From Chara braunii (Eukaryota; Streptophyta; Charophyceae; Charales; Characeae), in assembly GCA_003427395.1 (NCBI GenBank), contig BFEA01000299.1:1657922-1683365 (forward strand): 25,444 bases of DNA, read 5' to 3'. Below the pieces are notes generated by a model, which was not told where the DNA came from, searched no databases, and saw only the letters and a list, made by a program, of their open reading frames with translations. The position numbers were made by a program, and so were the translations under genes. This document shows, piece by piece, positions 1 to 10,063 of the stretch; position 1 is the first letter of the stretch; the number at the start of each line of letters is the position of its first letter.

Positions 1-640
1 CTCATGCTTTTCACTCACACACTAGTAGGTAGTGCACCGCTACTTCTATGGATTATCTTTGATGCAATCTTGGTGATCTAGCCTACTCACACTCAAGCTT
101 TTCACTCACACACTAGTAGGTAGTGCACCGCTACTTCCATGTATGATCTTTGATGTAATCTTGGTGATTTAGCCTACTCAGACTCATGTTTTTCACTCAC
201 ACACTAGTAGGTAATGCACCGCTATTTCTATGGATGATATTTGATGCAAGCTTGGTGATCTAGCCTACTCACACTCATGCTTTTCACTCACACAGTAGTA
301 GGTAGTGCACCCCTGCTTCCATGGATGATCTTTGATGCAATCTTGGTCATCTAGCCTACTCACACTCATGCTTTTCACTCACACACTAGTAGGTTGTGCA
401 CCATTACTTCCATGGATGATCTTTGATGTAATATTGGTGATCTAGCCTACCCAAGTTCATGCTTTTCACTCACACACCAGTAGGTAGTGCCCCGCTACTT
501 CCATGGATGGTCTATGATGCAATCTTGGTGATCTAGCATACTCAAGTTCATGCTTTTCACTCACACACTAGTAGGTAGTGCACCGCTATTTCCATGGATG
601 ACGTTTGGTGCAACCTTAGTGATCTAGCCTACTTAGAGTC
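1..640. repeat. Satellite family A, 91-bp tandem repeat, seven units
   Basis: Seven head-to-tail units start at 1, 92, 183, 274, 365, 456 and 547, each exactly 91 bp after the last, and the phase continues to about 638. Each unit carries the landmarks CACTAGTAGGTAGTGCACC and TTGGTGATCTAGCC. Units differ by scattered substitutions with almost no indels. The array is cut by the window's left edge, so its full length is unknown. No coding potential is seen. Its role (centromeric, subtelomeric or other satellite) cannot be judged from sequence alone. Confidence 0.95.
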
Positions 641-2935
641 TTGCTTTGATTCACATGATAGTGAGTGATGTTCCGGTTCTTACTTAGATGATCTCTCCTC
701 TATGTGTATGTGCTCTCGACTAGCTCTGGCTTCTCATTGTCATGTTCATGTATGTTGTGATGTTCCAGATCTTACTTAGTTGATCTCTTCCTTATGTGTA
801 TGTGATTTCCACTAGTTCTGGTTTCTCATTGTCATGTTCATGTGTGTTGAGATGTTCCGGTTCTTTTTTAGATGACCTCTCCTCTATGTGTATGTGCTCT
901 CCACTAGCTAGCTTCTCATTGTCATGTTCATATATGTTGTGATGTTCCGGATCTTACTTAGTTGATCTCTTTCTTATGTGGATGTGCTTTCCACTAGCTC
1001 TAGCTTCTCATTGTCGTGTTCATGTGTGTTGAGATGGTCCGGTTCTTACTTAGATGATCTCTCCTCTAAGTGTATGTACTCTCCACTAGCTAGCTTCTCA
1101 TTGTCAAAGTTCATGCTTGATGTGATGTTCACGATATTACTTAGTTGATCTTTTTTCTATGTGCATGTGGTTTCCACTAGTTCTAGCTTCTCATTGACCT
1201 GTTAATGTGTGTTGAGATATTCTGGTTCTTACTTAGATGATCTTTCCTCTATGTGTATGTGCCCTCCACTAGCTCTAGCTTCTCATTGTCAAGTTCATGC
1301 TTAAGTTGATGTTCCGGATCTTACTTAGTTGATCTCTTTTGTATGTGCATGTGCTTTCCAAGTTTCCAGTAGTTCTAGCTTCTCATTGTCATTTTCATGT
1401 GTGTTGAGATGTTCAGGTTCTTACTTAGATGATCTCTCCTTTATGTGTGTGTGCTCTCCACTAGCTCTAGCTTCTCATTATCAAGTTCAAGCTTGATGTG
1501 ATGTTTCGGAGCTCACTTAGTTGATCTCTTCTCTATGTGCATATGCTTTCCACTAGGTCTAACTCCTCATTGTCATGTTCATATGTGTTGTGGTGTTTCG
1601 GTTCTTGCTAAGTCCTAGCTTCGCATGGTCATGTTCATGTATGTTACGATGTTCCGGGTCTTACTTAGTTGATCTCTTCTCTATGTGCATGCGCTTCCCG
1701 CTAGTTCTAGCTTCTTATTGTTATGTTCATTTGTGTTGTGATGTTCCGGTTCCTACTTAGTTGAGTTTCCCTCCATGTGCATGTGTTTATCACGAGTTCT
1801 AGTTTCTCATTGTCATATTCATATGTGTTGAGAAGTTCTGGTTCTTACTTAGTTGATCTCACCTCTATGTACATATGCATTTCACTAGTTCTAGCTTCTC
1901 ATTGTCATGTTCATATGTGTTGCGAATTCCGGTTCTTACTTAGTTGATCTCACATCTATGTATATATGCCTTTCACTAGTTCTAGCTTCTCATTGTTATG
2001 TTCATGTGTGTTGCGATGTTCCGGTTCCTACTTAATTGATCTTTCCTTTATGTGCATGTGCCATTCACTAGTTCTAGCTTCTCATTGTCAAATTCATATG
2101 TGTTATGATGTTCAGGTTCCTACTTAGTTGATCTCACCTCTGTGTGCATGTGCCTTTCACTAGTTCTAGCTTCTCATTGGTAAGCTCATGCATGTTGTAA
2201 TTTTCCGGTTCCTACCTGGTTGATTTCTCCTCTATGTGCATATACTTTTCGCTAGTGCTAGCTCCGAATTGTCAAGTTCATTTGTGTTGTGATGTTCCGG
2301 TTCCTACTCGGTTGATCTTTTCTCCATGTGCATGTACTTTTCACTAGTTCTAGCTCCTCATTGGCAAACTTATGCATGTTGTGATCTTCCGTTTCATACT
2401 TAGTGATCTCTCCTCTGTATGCATATGCTTTCCGCTAGTTCTAGCTGCTCATTGTCATGATTATATGGGTTGTGATGTTATGGTTTCTACTTAATCGATC
2501 TCTCCTCTATGTGTATGTGTTTTCCACTAGCTCTAGCTTCTCATTGTCATATTCATGTATGTTGTGATGTTCCGGTTCTTACTGAGTTGATCTCCCCTCT
2601 ATGTGCATGTGTGTTCCACTAGTCCTAGCTTCTCATTGTCATATTCATGTGTGTTGTGATCTCTCATCTATGTGCATGTGTTTTCCATTAGGTCTAGTTC
2701 CTCATTATCATGTTCATATGTGTTGTGGTGTTCTGGTTCTTGCTTAAGTTGATCTCTCCTCTTTGTGCATGTGCTTTCCACTAAGCCCTAGCTTCTCATT
2801 GTCATGTTCATGTATGTTGTGATGTTCCGGGTCTTACTTAGTCGATCTCTCCTCTATGTGCGTATGTTTTTCACAAGTTCTAGCTTTTCATTGGCAAGAT
2901 CATGTGTGTTGTAGTATTCGGTTCATACTTAGTTG
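641..2935. repeat. Satellite family B, about 91-bp tandem repeat, roughly 25 units
   Basis: The landmark GATGTTCCGG (or a variant) recurs at 667, 759, 851, 941, 1033, 1124, 1216 and 1308, that is every 90-92 bp, and continues to about 2930. Each unit also holds TTACTTAGTTGATCTC and CTAGCTTCTCATTGTCATG. Occasional indels occur, for example an 8-9 bp insertion near 1357. Units are more diverged than in family A. The consensus differs from family A although the period is the same. Short ORFs here, such as 1575-1760, are translations of the repeat and not genes. Confidence 0.93.
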
Positions 2936-3007
2936 ATCTTTCACTATGGGATGGGTGACCGACATTTGACTGCTACTACTGCGTGATGACTTGATTAGGA
3001 TTAGAAA

Positions 3008-3060
3008 TTTCTTCTCTCTCTCTTTCTCCCTCTCTCTCTTTCTCTCTTTCTCTCCCTCTC

Positions 3061-3150
<90 letters not shown>

Positions 3151-3151
3151 C
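3008..3151. repeat. (CT)n microsatellite in a 144-nt pure pyrimidine tract
   Basis: Every base from 3008 to 3151 is C or T. About 38 uninterrupted CT dinucleotides run from roughly 3071 to 3147, preceded by imperfect CT/TTTC runs. It sits between the satellite and the purine-rich block that starts near 3240. Arg-Glu repeat ORFs on the opposite strand are artefacts of this tract. Confidence 0.98.
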
Positions 3152-3240
3152 ATCTCCACCACTCTTTCTCTCCCCGTTCACCTTGCCCCCCTCTCTCCCT
3201 TCCCCTCACTTGGCATATGACTAACCCTTCACCCCTCACT

Positions 3241-4305
3241 TGTTACAATACCAGGGTGCGAACAGTAAGAAGAGATCAGACCTCACTTGGTGGAAAAAGA
3301 GGGCGAGGGGAGGACAACCGGTCCCTTGTGTCACCAAGAAGGCAAAGGAAAGGATGATTAAGAAAGTTGGAAAAAAAAAGTGGTATCCGAGAGAGAGTAT
3401 AAGTGAAAGCAAGGTTCGTTTTGACTCAACGATTTCCCCGATTGCATGACTATGAGAAGAGAATGGGCTGATTGAGCAACGAAAGGGAACAAAGAGCAGT
3501 CAAAGAGCATGGAAAAAATAGGCATGTGAGAAGGGTTATGTGTTGACCCCCAACGGGGGATTGTATAAATTTTTGGTTTGTGTGGGATTCTGCAGGTAAG
3601 TGATGGCTGTGGATGCCTTGCGCGGGGTAGGGCCGGGAGAAACCGGGCACCAAAAGAAAAAGGGAAGAAGGGCAAAGGGGCTACGAGACCCTTGACATAA
3701 ACCAACCCATGGAAAAGACCTTTGCGTTTGAGACTTGGAGTGTGAATGAGGGAATGGAGTGCAATATTGCCAAAGGAAATGTGACGTTGTGAGTGCGTGT
3801 ATGTAAAGGCCCCGAAGAGACTAAGGGGCCTGCTTCAATAAGTGGAATGTCAATTATGGGACCTAAAGGGTGCTTAGAGGCGAGGGGGAGGACGGCTTCG
3901 CCACACCCCGATGACGCCATAGGAACACAAGGTTTAGGGAAATGGTGCGCGGCCTAAGGATGACGCTTAGCCTGTGCGTAAAAGAAGAAAAACGCTCAAA
4001 GAACCCCTGGACTGCCTGCGTATTGGGAGGAGCAATTGTTTGAGAGCACAACAAAGAATCAAAAAAAAAATCAGCGTTACGGAATGACCAGCAAGACTAC
4101 CACCCGGCGTGAGAGCTGAGCTACATCCCCAATGTCAAAGCTCTCTCGCGCGATGACCCACCCCCATCCATCTCAAATCACTAAGTGGGGGTGACCTCGG
4201 GACGAACGACCCGCGCCCTTAGCATGAGCGTGGGTGGGCCGAGCCAACTGGGACCCGTAGTGGGGTCGACTAAGGCTCGAAAGTCTACCGGGGTTTGGCC
4301 CTACA
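3241..4305 (+). other. Candidate 5' LTR (unpaired)
   Basis: The segment begins TGTTACAATACC and ends GGCCCTACA, so it has the TG...CA ends (TGT...ACA) usual for LTRs. It is 1,065 bp long, contains a TATA-like box at 3564, and is followed four bases later by a primer-binding-site-like sequence. All of this fits a Ty3/Gypsy 5' LTR. Against it, I found no matching copy downstream of the coding region, and an LTR call needs a pair. It contains no convincing gene; a 69-codon ORF at 3240-3449 has no recognisable content. Read this as a hypothesis on boundaries. Confidence 0.25.
3564..3569 (+). promoter_or_regulatory. Possible TATA box
   Basis: TATAAA lies in an AT-rich patch just after a small CCCCC-AAC-GGGGG inverted repeat (about 3547-3559). 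If the LTR interpretation is right, this would be the element's promoter, with transcription starting about 30 bp downstream. At 3588-3600 TTCTGCAG is followed immediately by GTAAGT, which resembles a splice acceptor abutting a donor. No transcript evidence is available. Confidence 0.25.
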
Positions 4306-4309
4306 AAAA

Positions 4310-4327
4310 TGGTGGCGGTGCCGGGTA
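4310..4327 (+). other. Candidate primer-binding site, tRNA-Asp type
   Basis: TGGTGGCGGTGCCGGGTA matches 14 of 18 positions of the sequence complementary to the 3' end of plant tRNA-Asp (TGGCGCCGTTGCCGGGGA), which primes several plant Ty3/Gypsy lineages. It starts four bases after the candidate LTR end CTACA. The tRNA 3' sequence is from memory. Four mismatches would be consistent with an old, inactive copy, but a chance match in GC-rich DNA is possible. Confidence 0.35.
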
Positions 4328-6082
4328 TGGGTTAAATTGACCCGTGCGATTCCGATGGGGGCGCCCGACGCATTGACGTGTATACAACCCAAGATAAGAA
4401 AAATGGACTTGTGATTGCTCTTTCCCTTGTGAGAATCAGAATTGAGAGTGGCTGGGCGCATGGCATGGCTAGGCTTAGAGGTATAATATGCATGCTATGC
4501 ACTTGATCAGTCGTTCCCTTGTGGAATGACTCTAGCCCTCCTTCGTCCGGTGATGGTGTTCGCCAGTCCGGGGAAACCTTGGGCACGGCGCAGGTCGACC
4601 GTTCCTCTTCGTATGAAAGAAGGGCTCCAGTTACCTGGCAGGCGGTTGGTGCTTCGACTTAGGCCGGGTTCCAATGAAAATCCCACGGCAGAGTGATCCG
4701 ACCGAACTGGTGCCCTTCTATCTTCTTCTTTGAGCCCAGTGGGTTCATGCACTTTGCACTTTTTTTGAAATGTTTGAAGGAACCAACATGAACACAACGA
4801 GTCATCAAGAAGGAACAATCCCGCCCTATGAAAGGACAGACAAGTGAAGAGAAAGAGAATGAAGGGAGTTGCTAGACTCCAAGGAAAACTAGCTCACCTT
4901 TGAAGACTCTCACGAGAAGGAACCAACCACTATGTATGAAAATAGGGGGAGTGACACTCATTGTCCTGAGAGAAAAATGTGAGTTATGGGTAGGAAGCGC
5001 TGGGAGCACCAAGGGAAAGGCACTTGTATTCTATATGTTCCACTTGGGACTTGTGTTTGTATGATGGGATTTGAGCGTCCTGCCTTTTGGAAGGAAAGGA
5101 TGGGTCTGCACTGGCCGGTGCGGGTTGCGAAACGTCACTCTCTTTTTGTAGGTTGCCGTGTGTTCGTGTGTGAAGGTCAGGCCACCGAGCTGTCGGACGA
5201 AAGTTTGTCACGCCGGTTGATTAGTAGCATCCCCGTTCGAGCGGTGACGAGCTTTGCTCGATGATCTGCCGGGCGAGGTGTGAAACGTCTCTTCAGGCGG
5301 GGCTTAGCCTGTTGGCTGGCGGGGGGAGTACCACTGCATGCGGACAAAGACGGAGCCTCGAGGACGATTAGTAGCTTTTCGTAGCATGGTTTGGGAAAGG
5401 CTGATTCTTATCGGACCGATGGAAGTGAATGCCCGGGCGGCTGACTTTTGTCCCTGTATTTAGGCACAAGCGGTAACCCTCGATGTCGGTATGGATGTGC
5501 AAAAGCGGCAAGACGGGATGGGGTATTCTGGGCATAAGTAAAGGGCTAACGCCTTGCCAGAGCTTGGGCACCTCGCTCGCGACGGTTGAGCTGCGCTTGA
5601 GGTATGGGATAAAACTCTACCGATAGTACCAGCGGAGAGACCATATTGGGAAAAGGCCGGTGAGGAGATGACTGACCCGTATGTGAGATTGCCTGATTTT
5701 TTTTTATGTGTTCCCCCTCTGTAAAAATTGATTGAGTTTGGGTTGTTGGATGAGACATATTTCTAAGTCTATTCCTCCCTCCCATCTAAGTCTGCAGGAG
5801 TGAGAGATGATCGAAAGGAAGGAGGATAGAGGTCAACTGGAATGGAACCAAGAGAAAGAATGTGGGGGAATGGATGGCCGACCGAGGGTATCATGGGGAG
5901 GAGGTACTTAGGAATGGGGAGGTAAATTAGGGAGACGTTGATGAGGGGTCTGAAATAATTCTCATCTAGGACGAGGGTTGACCTTACGAGAAGGACCGTT
6001 TGGTACTCTCTTATGAAATCAGGGGTTGGGTGCTGGAAACACGCGATGGTTGTCTTCCTCGATTTATACCAGCGGCCCGAAA
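4328..6082 (+). other. Long leader-like stretch without a recognisable gene
   Basis: Nothing recognisable is coded in these 1.75 kb. The longest + strand ORF (4986-5264, 92 codons) shows no known motif and no similarity that I can see to the units downstream. Local features are small hairpins such as CGAGC-TTT-GCTCG near 5250 and a T-run near 5698-5706. In a retroelement this position would be the untranslated leader between primer-binding site and first ORF. Confidence 0.5.
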
Positions 6083-6841
6083 ATGCCAGTATATGTAAAG
6101 GATGGGGTGCCGGTCGTCCTCCAGGAAGATTGGACGTGAACGGACCTTGAACCACCATATCAAATCGTAATGCTGGAAAGGCAGGACGCGTTTCTGTGGA
6201 TAGAGACGGTGTGGGCTAATGTCAGTTTGACAAGGTTGTCGCCAAGCTTAATGGATCTGGAGTTCCGAGGGACAGTAGAAGCCCGGAGGTGGATCTACTT
6301 ATCGCAAGACGGGGAGAATACTATGGTCATAGAGTTGGCACTCGGGAATACGCCGGACGAATTGTTTAGGAAGGCAGAAGCGGAGGTTGTATGGGTTGCG
6401 TGTCAGCGGAGGGAAATGGAAATGGAAAGGGTAGATGTGCGGGTGGAACTTGGGGATAGAGGAAGCATGAGGTGACCCGCCAGAACCATGCGATGCGTGC
6501 TGCTTCCCTTCCTGGTGGAAACAGTTTTCGAAACCCGGAGCAGGCTAGTACAGATATGTCAGTCCATGACGAACCTCGGACTATACAAGTGCGCTAGGCA
6601 AAACTTCTTTCGGTTGTCGGTAGAAATGGGGCCGTTTGAGGGGAACTGGGCGGACGAGCTGGCCGAGATACTAAATTGCCTTAGCGTAGACGATGTCTTT
6701 GTCTCTAGCTCTGTGCATTGGGGGATAGTCTACAAAAATGTGGCAATAGGGGAGACATTTCTGGAAGGGGTGAGGGAATTGTTCTATAACGAAGATGGCG
6801 ACTTCAGTGATGAGGACGAAAATGATGAGATAAAGGACTAG
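6083..6841 (+). pseudogene. Unit 1 of a four-unit domain array upstream of gag (unknown function)
   Basis: The reading frame opens at an ATG at 6083 (MPVYVKDG...) and runs to a TAG at 6839. It is broken only by TGA codons at 6137 and 6473, with the same frame continuing through both. Two anchors define the family: an LSQDG segment at 6299 followed by an ELALGNTPDELF-like stretch, and a MGPFEGN segment whose Gly codon is at 6629. The GPF anchor is followed 50 residues later by a Leu-Phe pair in IGETFLEGVRELF. The C-terminus is acidic (DEDENDE). I do not recognise the family. No signal peptide, membrane segment or catalytic motif is evident. The frame is the same as that of gag. Confidence 0.7.
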
Positions 6842-6883
6842 GACCTCTAAAGGGGGTGAGGTGACTTCACCTAGGGGGAACGG

Positions 6884-7669
6884 GTGACCTGGTATTGTGC
6901 AGGAAGGGAAAAAATGACTAGAGAGGAAAGGATGATGGAATACACCTTCAAGGGATGGGAACCAAGACGACTCGGAGGGGGAATAGAAATGCCTATCCTG
7001 GCAGAAAACGAGTGGAGGGGGACCACGTGCGACTGGATTGGGTTTGAGGTTGCCCGGGAATTATCATATGTATGGATAAAGCGGATTTGGAACCCGATAA
7101 GGGAAGAGGAAGGTTGGGACGATATAGCAGAAGGCAAAGCGGAATCGGTCGCGACGATTGTCCTTTCCGAAGACGGGTTACACCTATTTTGCACTATGTT
7201 AGAAATGAGACAAGATCCAATGTGGCTTCTAGGTGATGCGGAGGCGCGAAGTTGAAGGGAAGGCAAAAGGTTCGCCAACGAGGGATGAGACGAGGTTAGT
7301 AGCAGGGTTGTGATGGAAGGATGGAAGGAACTCAAGCCTCCTAGCCTACGAACAACGGCTTGGGTACTTGAGTTTGTAGCCGAGTGGCTTGGGGGTTTTG
7401 AGCACATTGTAGAAGTAGTCGACTCTATGAAAGAAGTGCATGTAGAGTGTGCATGGCTGACTAAGGAGTTCTATGGGATGTCATTAAAATATGGGTCCTT
7501 CTACGGAGATAAAGCCGGGGAGATCCTCACCGTCCTAAGGATAGGCAAGTATGACTGCCTAGAGGTAGACGCGGTGGCTTGGGACACTATAGTCAGCCGG
7601 GAGGTGGCGGCCGCTCCATCATATGTCGCTGATGTTTTTAAGCTGTTTGAGGTACTATGGTTCGATTAA
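6884..7669 (+). pseudogene. Unit 2 of the domain array upstream of gag
   Basis: This unit uses the same frame as unit 1 and gag, with TGA stops at 7253 and 7286 and a final TAA at 7667. The first anchor (LSEDG, Leu codon 7163) and second anchor (YGSFYGD, Gly codon 7493) both lie exactly 864 bp after their unit 1 counterparts. The GPF-equivalent again reaches a Leu-Phe 50 residues later (VFKLF). Its N-terminal part has GWEPRR...GGGIEMPILAEN and DWIGFEVARELSYVW, which align in pattern with units 3 and 4. The Gly-Pro-Phe of the other units is Gly-Ser-Phe here. The open frame begins at a GTG, but the real boundary with unit 1 is uncertain because an ancestral polyprotein is likely. Function unknown. 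Confidence 0.68.
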
Positions 7670-7920
7670 AGAGGACCGAAAAATTGAATGCCGCGGGAAG
7701 GTCGGAGTGTGGAGGATGCATGTGAATTAGGGTGTAACATAAGAGAGGGGCGTGTACATTAGTTAGCAGGGGGTGCGTGGGGGTCAAAACAAGGGGGCGA
7801 TAGCAACAACCGGAAAGGGGGGAGAAGATTTGTATGTATGGGGCAGGGATAGCAGCAAAAACCGGTGCACGATAGGTCAAGAGTGCTGAAAGACTAAAGC
7901 ACGAAAGGCACGGAATCTCG

Positions 7921-8721
7921 GTGGGTGCAGCGATCGAACTAAGGGAGCAGAAAATGAGACATTGCAAGATGGTCCGGCGAATGACATTCTGGGAGGATAG
8001 GCCTCGCGGGATCCTGCCGCCTAGAGCAACAGGGGGTAGGGTCGAAATAAGCCTGCCAACAAGAAATGTGGTAAGTAACCCGGTAATGGACAGGGTGGGG
8101 GTGGAATTGGTGGAAGACGCGGTGTATCTAGTAGTAGAGCTGGAATGGCGTGCGAGAGGGGAGTTCGTGGGCATAAATTTAGACCTCCCAGGGCGCGTAC
8201 ATGCGACAGGATCCTTACACCTGTCGGAAGAAGGATGACGGAACTTTGGGATTGCCTTGGCTTCTGGGGATGACCCCATGCGAATGTTCGAAGGAGCATG
8301 GCAAATAACCTGGCGGGAGGGGTTTGAGTTCGCGGATCCGGAACAAGATGACGTGACGGATGAGGTAAAATTCGCCGCAGCAGGGGTCTTTAGGTCGCCA
8401 AATGAGGTCGTACGAATGAATCTACCACCCTTTCTACTAAGACGAATGAGGGGCGTGGAGCGAGTGGAGCAGGCGGTAGCTGCCGTAGCTGGGTTAAATT
8501 TTGAGGAAGCATTAATGTATCAGGAATAATACCGGCCCTTCTTAGAGATGGGACCCTTTGAGGATGAACAAGGGCACGAGGTGTTATGCATACTACGGGC
8601 AGCGGTAAATACTAGGCCGGGAATTCCGCAAATAAGTGATGAGGCTATGTGAGGTGTCATCAGGCGGGAAATAGGTCGGGGCACGACCTACATAGATGAC
8701 CTATACCAATTGTACGAGTAG
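7921..8721 (+). pseudogene. Unit 3 of the domain array upstream of gag
   Basis: This unit lies in a different frame from the other three, so at least one indel separates it on each side. TGA codons at 8236 and near 8650 and a TAA at 8527 interrupt it, and the frame closes at a TAG at 8719. The first anchor (LHLSEEG, Leu 8221) and second (EMGPFEDE, Gly 8551) are 330 bp apart, as in units 1 and 2, and both are exactly 1,058 bp after unit 2. The N-terminal half has WEDRPRG...PP...GGRVEISLP and DRVGVELVEDAVYLVVELEW, shared in pattern with unit 4. The unit ends YIDDLYQLYE. It is the most damaged copy. No known domain is recognised. Confidence 0.66.
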
Positions 8722-8854
8722 CCATCGGAGGTTGCTGCTCCTGGGAATATGGAAGGATAGTCAGGACCAGAGAAGAAGAAAGAGAACATAAAGGGTAAGG
8801 GGGCAGTAGGTGGACGTTTGTTGAGGATCGGTTGTAATCCTTTCTATGTAGACT

Positions 8855-9670
8855 ATGCAGGGAATCGCCAAGATAGCAATGGCATCAAGACATGTGCGAA
8901 TGGAACGCCAGCCCCGGTACCCCAGACCGCCCTGGAATAACGACGGGCGATGGGAAGTGTCCCTCCCGTCGAATTCCAACTTTCGGAGATTCGACGTAGA
9001 ATGGCGGACCGTAACTTTGGGGAGAGACATCGCCTTCAAGTTGGTGGAATGTCGGTGGACGGAGATGAGAATCAACCGATGACCTAAGGATGATCTATTC
9101 ACCAATTTAGAGGTAACCGGGGTCCTGTACCTACCCGAGGTTGGCTGACACTTGCTGGGGATAGAAATAGCGCAAGGCCACGAGCTGGCTCCGGTCTTTC
9201 AGAGGGCGGCCCGAGTATTGACACGGATAGGACAATCAGTCAGGGATAGGAGAAACGTGGATTTACTTACCAGGGTGGAAATGAGAGGTTGGAGGGAATT
9301 CAGGGCACCAACCACACCGCTGAGGTGTCGGGTCCCCCGATTTATGATAGACCTCATCTTCGGGAGCCTCGCGAGGGCACTGGAGCAGGCAGACTCGGCG
9401 ATAGTCTGGGTAGACCACTTCCCCTTTCAGACCATCGGGATGTTCTACGATGTTTCTGTGGAACATGGGCCGTTCTGGGGAAACATGGCCCACAAGTTAC
9501 TGGAAGTCATCCATATTTTGATATTTGGGTTACCACGGCTAGCCTGGGCGGAATACGAACAAATAATCCTAAGAGAAATCGGGATAGGAGAGAGTTATCT
9601 AGCAGGGGTGGATCAACTATTCGAGAAGCCTACCGAACCAGAAGGGCCACGAGGGCGGGAACAGGACTAG
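8855..9670 (+). pseudogene. Unit 4 of the domain array upstream of gag
   Basis: This unit is back in the frame of units 1, 2 and gag. TGA codons near 9080 and at 9146 break it, and a TAG near 9668 closes it. N-terminal pattern: RPPWNNDGRWEVSLP then FDVEWRTVTLGRDIAFKLVE. First anchor: LYLPEVG (Leu 9131) followed by GIEIAQGHELAPVFQRA. Second anchor: VEHGPFWGNMAHKLLEVI (Gly 9467), 336 bp downstream, that is two extra codons compared with units 1-3. The Leu-Phe pair again falls 50 residues after GPF (IGESYLAGVDQLF). It holds the longest uninterrupted piece of the array (172 codons). Function unknown; a structural role next to Gag is only a guess from position. Confidence 0.7.
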
Positions 9671-10063
9671 CATCCGGGGGCGGGCCAATGAGGCAAATTG
9701 AGTATAAGCCCGCCGATGGAAATAAGGAAAGGTCTCGGACCCGGACTATCAAAACTCGCTAGAGAACAAAGAGGGGAGGATAGACTCCTAATGGTTGTCA
9801 TGACCCTGAAGGTCGGAAAAGGGAATACTGCCCGGGAAACACCTAGCAGAATGCCTAACCCGAACTCCTACGCGCTGGCCCGACGGGACAAGGGCGCTCT
9901 AAACGAGCCTGTGATAAAGGAAACTAAGTCACGCCCTTAGCTTGGCAGGGCAGCAGAGTCGGTCGTGGCTCCTTCTTAGGGAAGCAATCAGGAAACGGAA
10001 ATAGGGAGAAGGCTATTTCCCGAATAAAGATAAGTCAATGAAGCCGGAACCTAGAAAACCTAA
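9671..10063 (+). other. Linker between the domain array and gag, same frame, mostly open
   Basis: The gag frame stays largely open here, including 9698-9940, interrupted by several stops. The translated sequence is basic and polar with no recognisable motif. Because unit 4, this stretch and gag share one frame over more than 3 kb, it may be decayed coding sequence of a longer polyprotein rather than an intergenic spacer. Confidence 0.4.

Noticed and set aside
1575-1760. 61-codon hydrophobic, Cys-rich ORF
   Set aside because: It lies wholly inside satellite B, and its repeating VHLCCDVP-like pieces simply follow the repeat unit.
1-2935. Regular repeats as a CRISPR array
   Set aside because: Units are about 91 bp with the whole unit repeated and no repeat/unique-spacer alternation. 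The context is eukaryotic satellite DNA.
2900-3239. Minus-strand ORFs with long Arg-Glu repeats and a plus-strand Ser-Leu ORF
   Set aside because: They are six-frame readings of the (CT)n microsatellite and contain no other protein-like sequence.
5219-5260. tRNA-like GTTCGAGC sequence
   Set aside because: No acceptor, D or anticodon arms can be placed around it, and scattered GTTCGA words elsewhere also lack tRNA context.
7638-8279. 213-codon minus-strand ORF opposite units 2 and 3
   Set aside because: The plus strand in the same interval has the anchor motifs conserved at fixed spacing with units 1 and 4, so the minus ORF is a shadow.
9289-9762. 157-codon plus-strand ORF overlapping unit 4
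   Set aside because: It is out of frame with the conserved unit 4 anchors and has no recognisable content.
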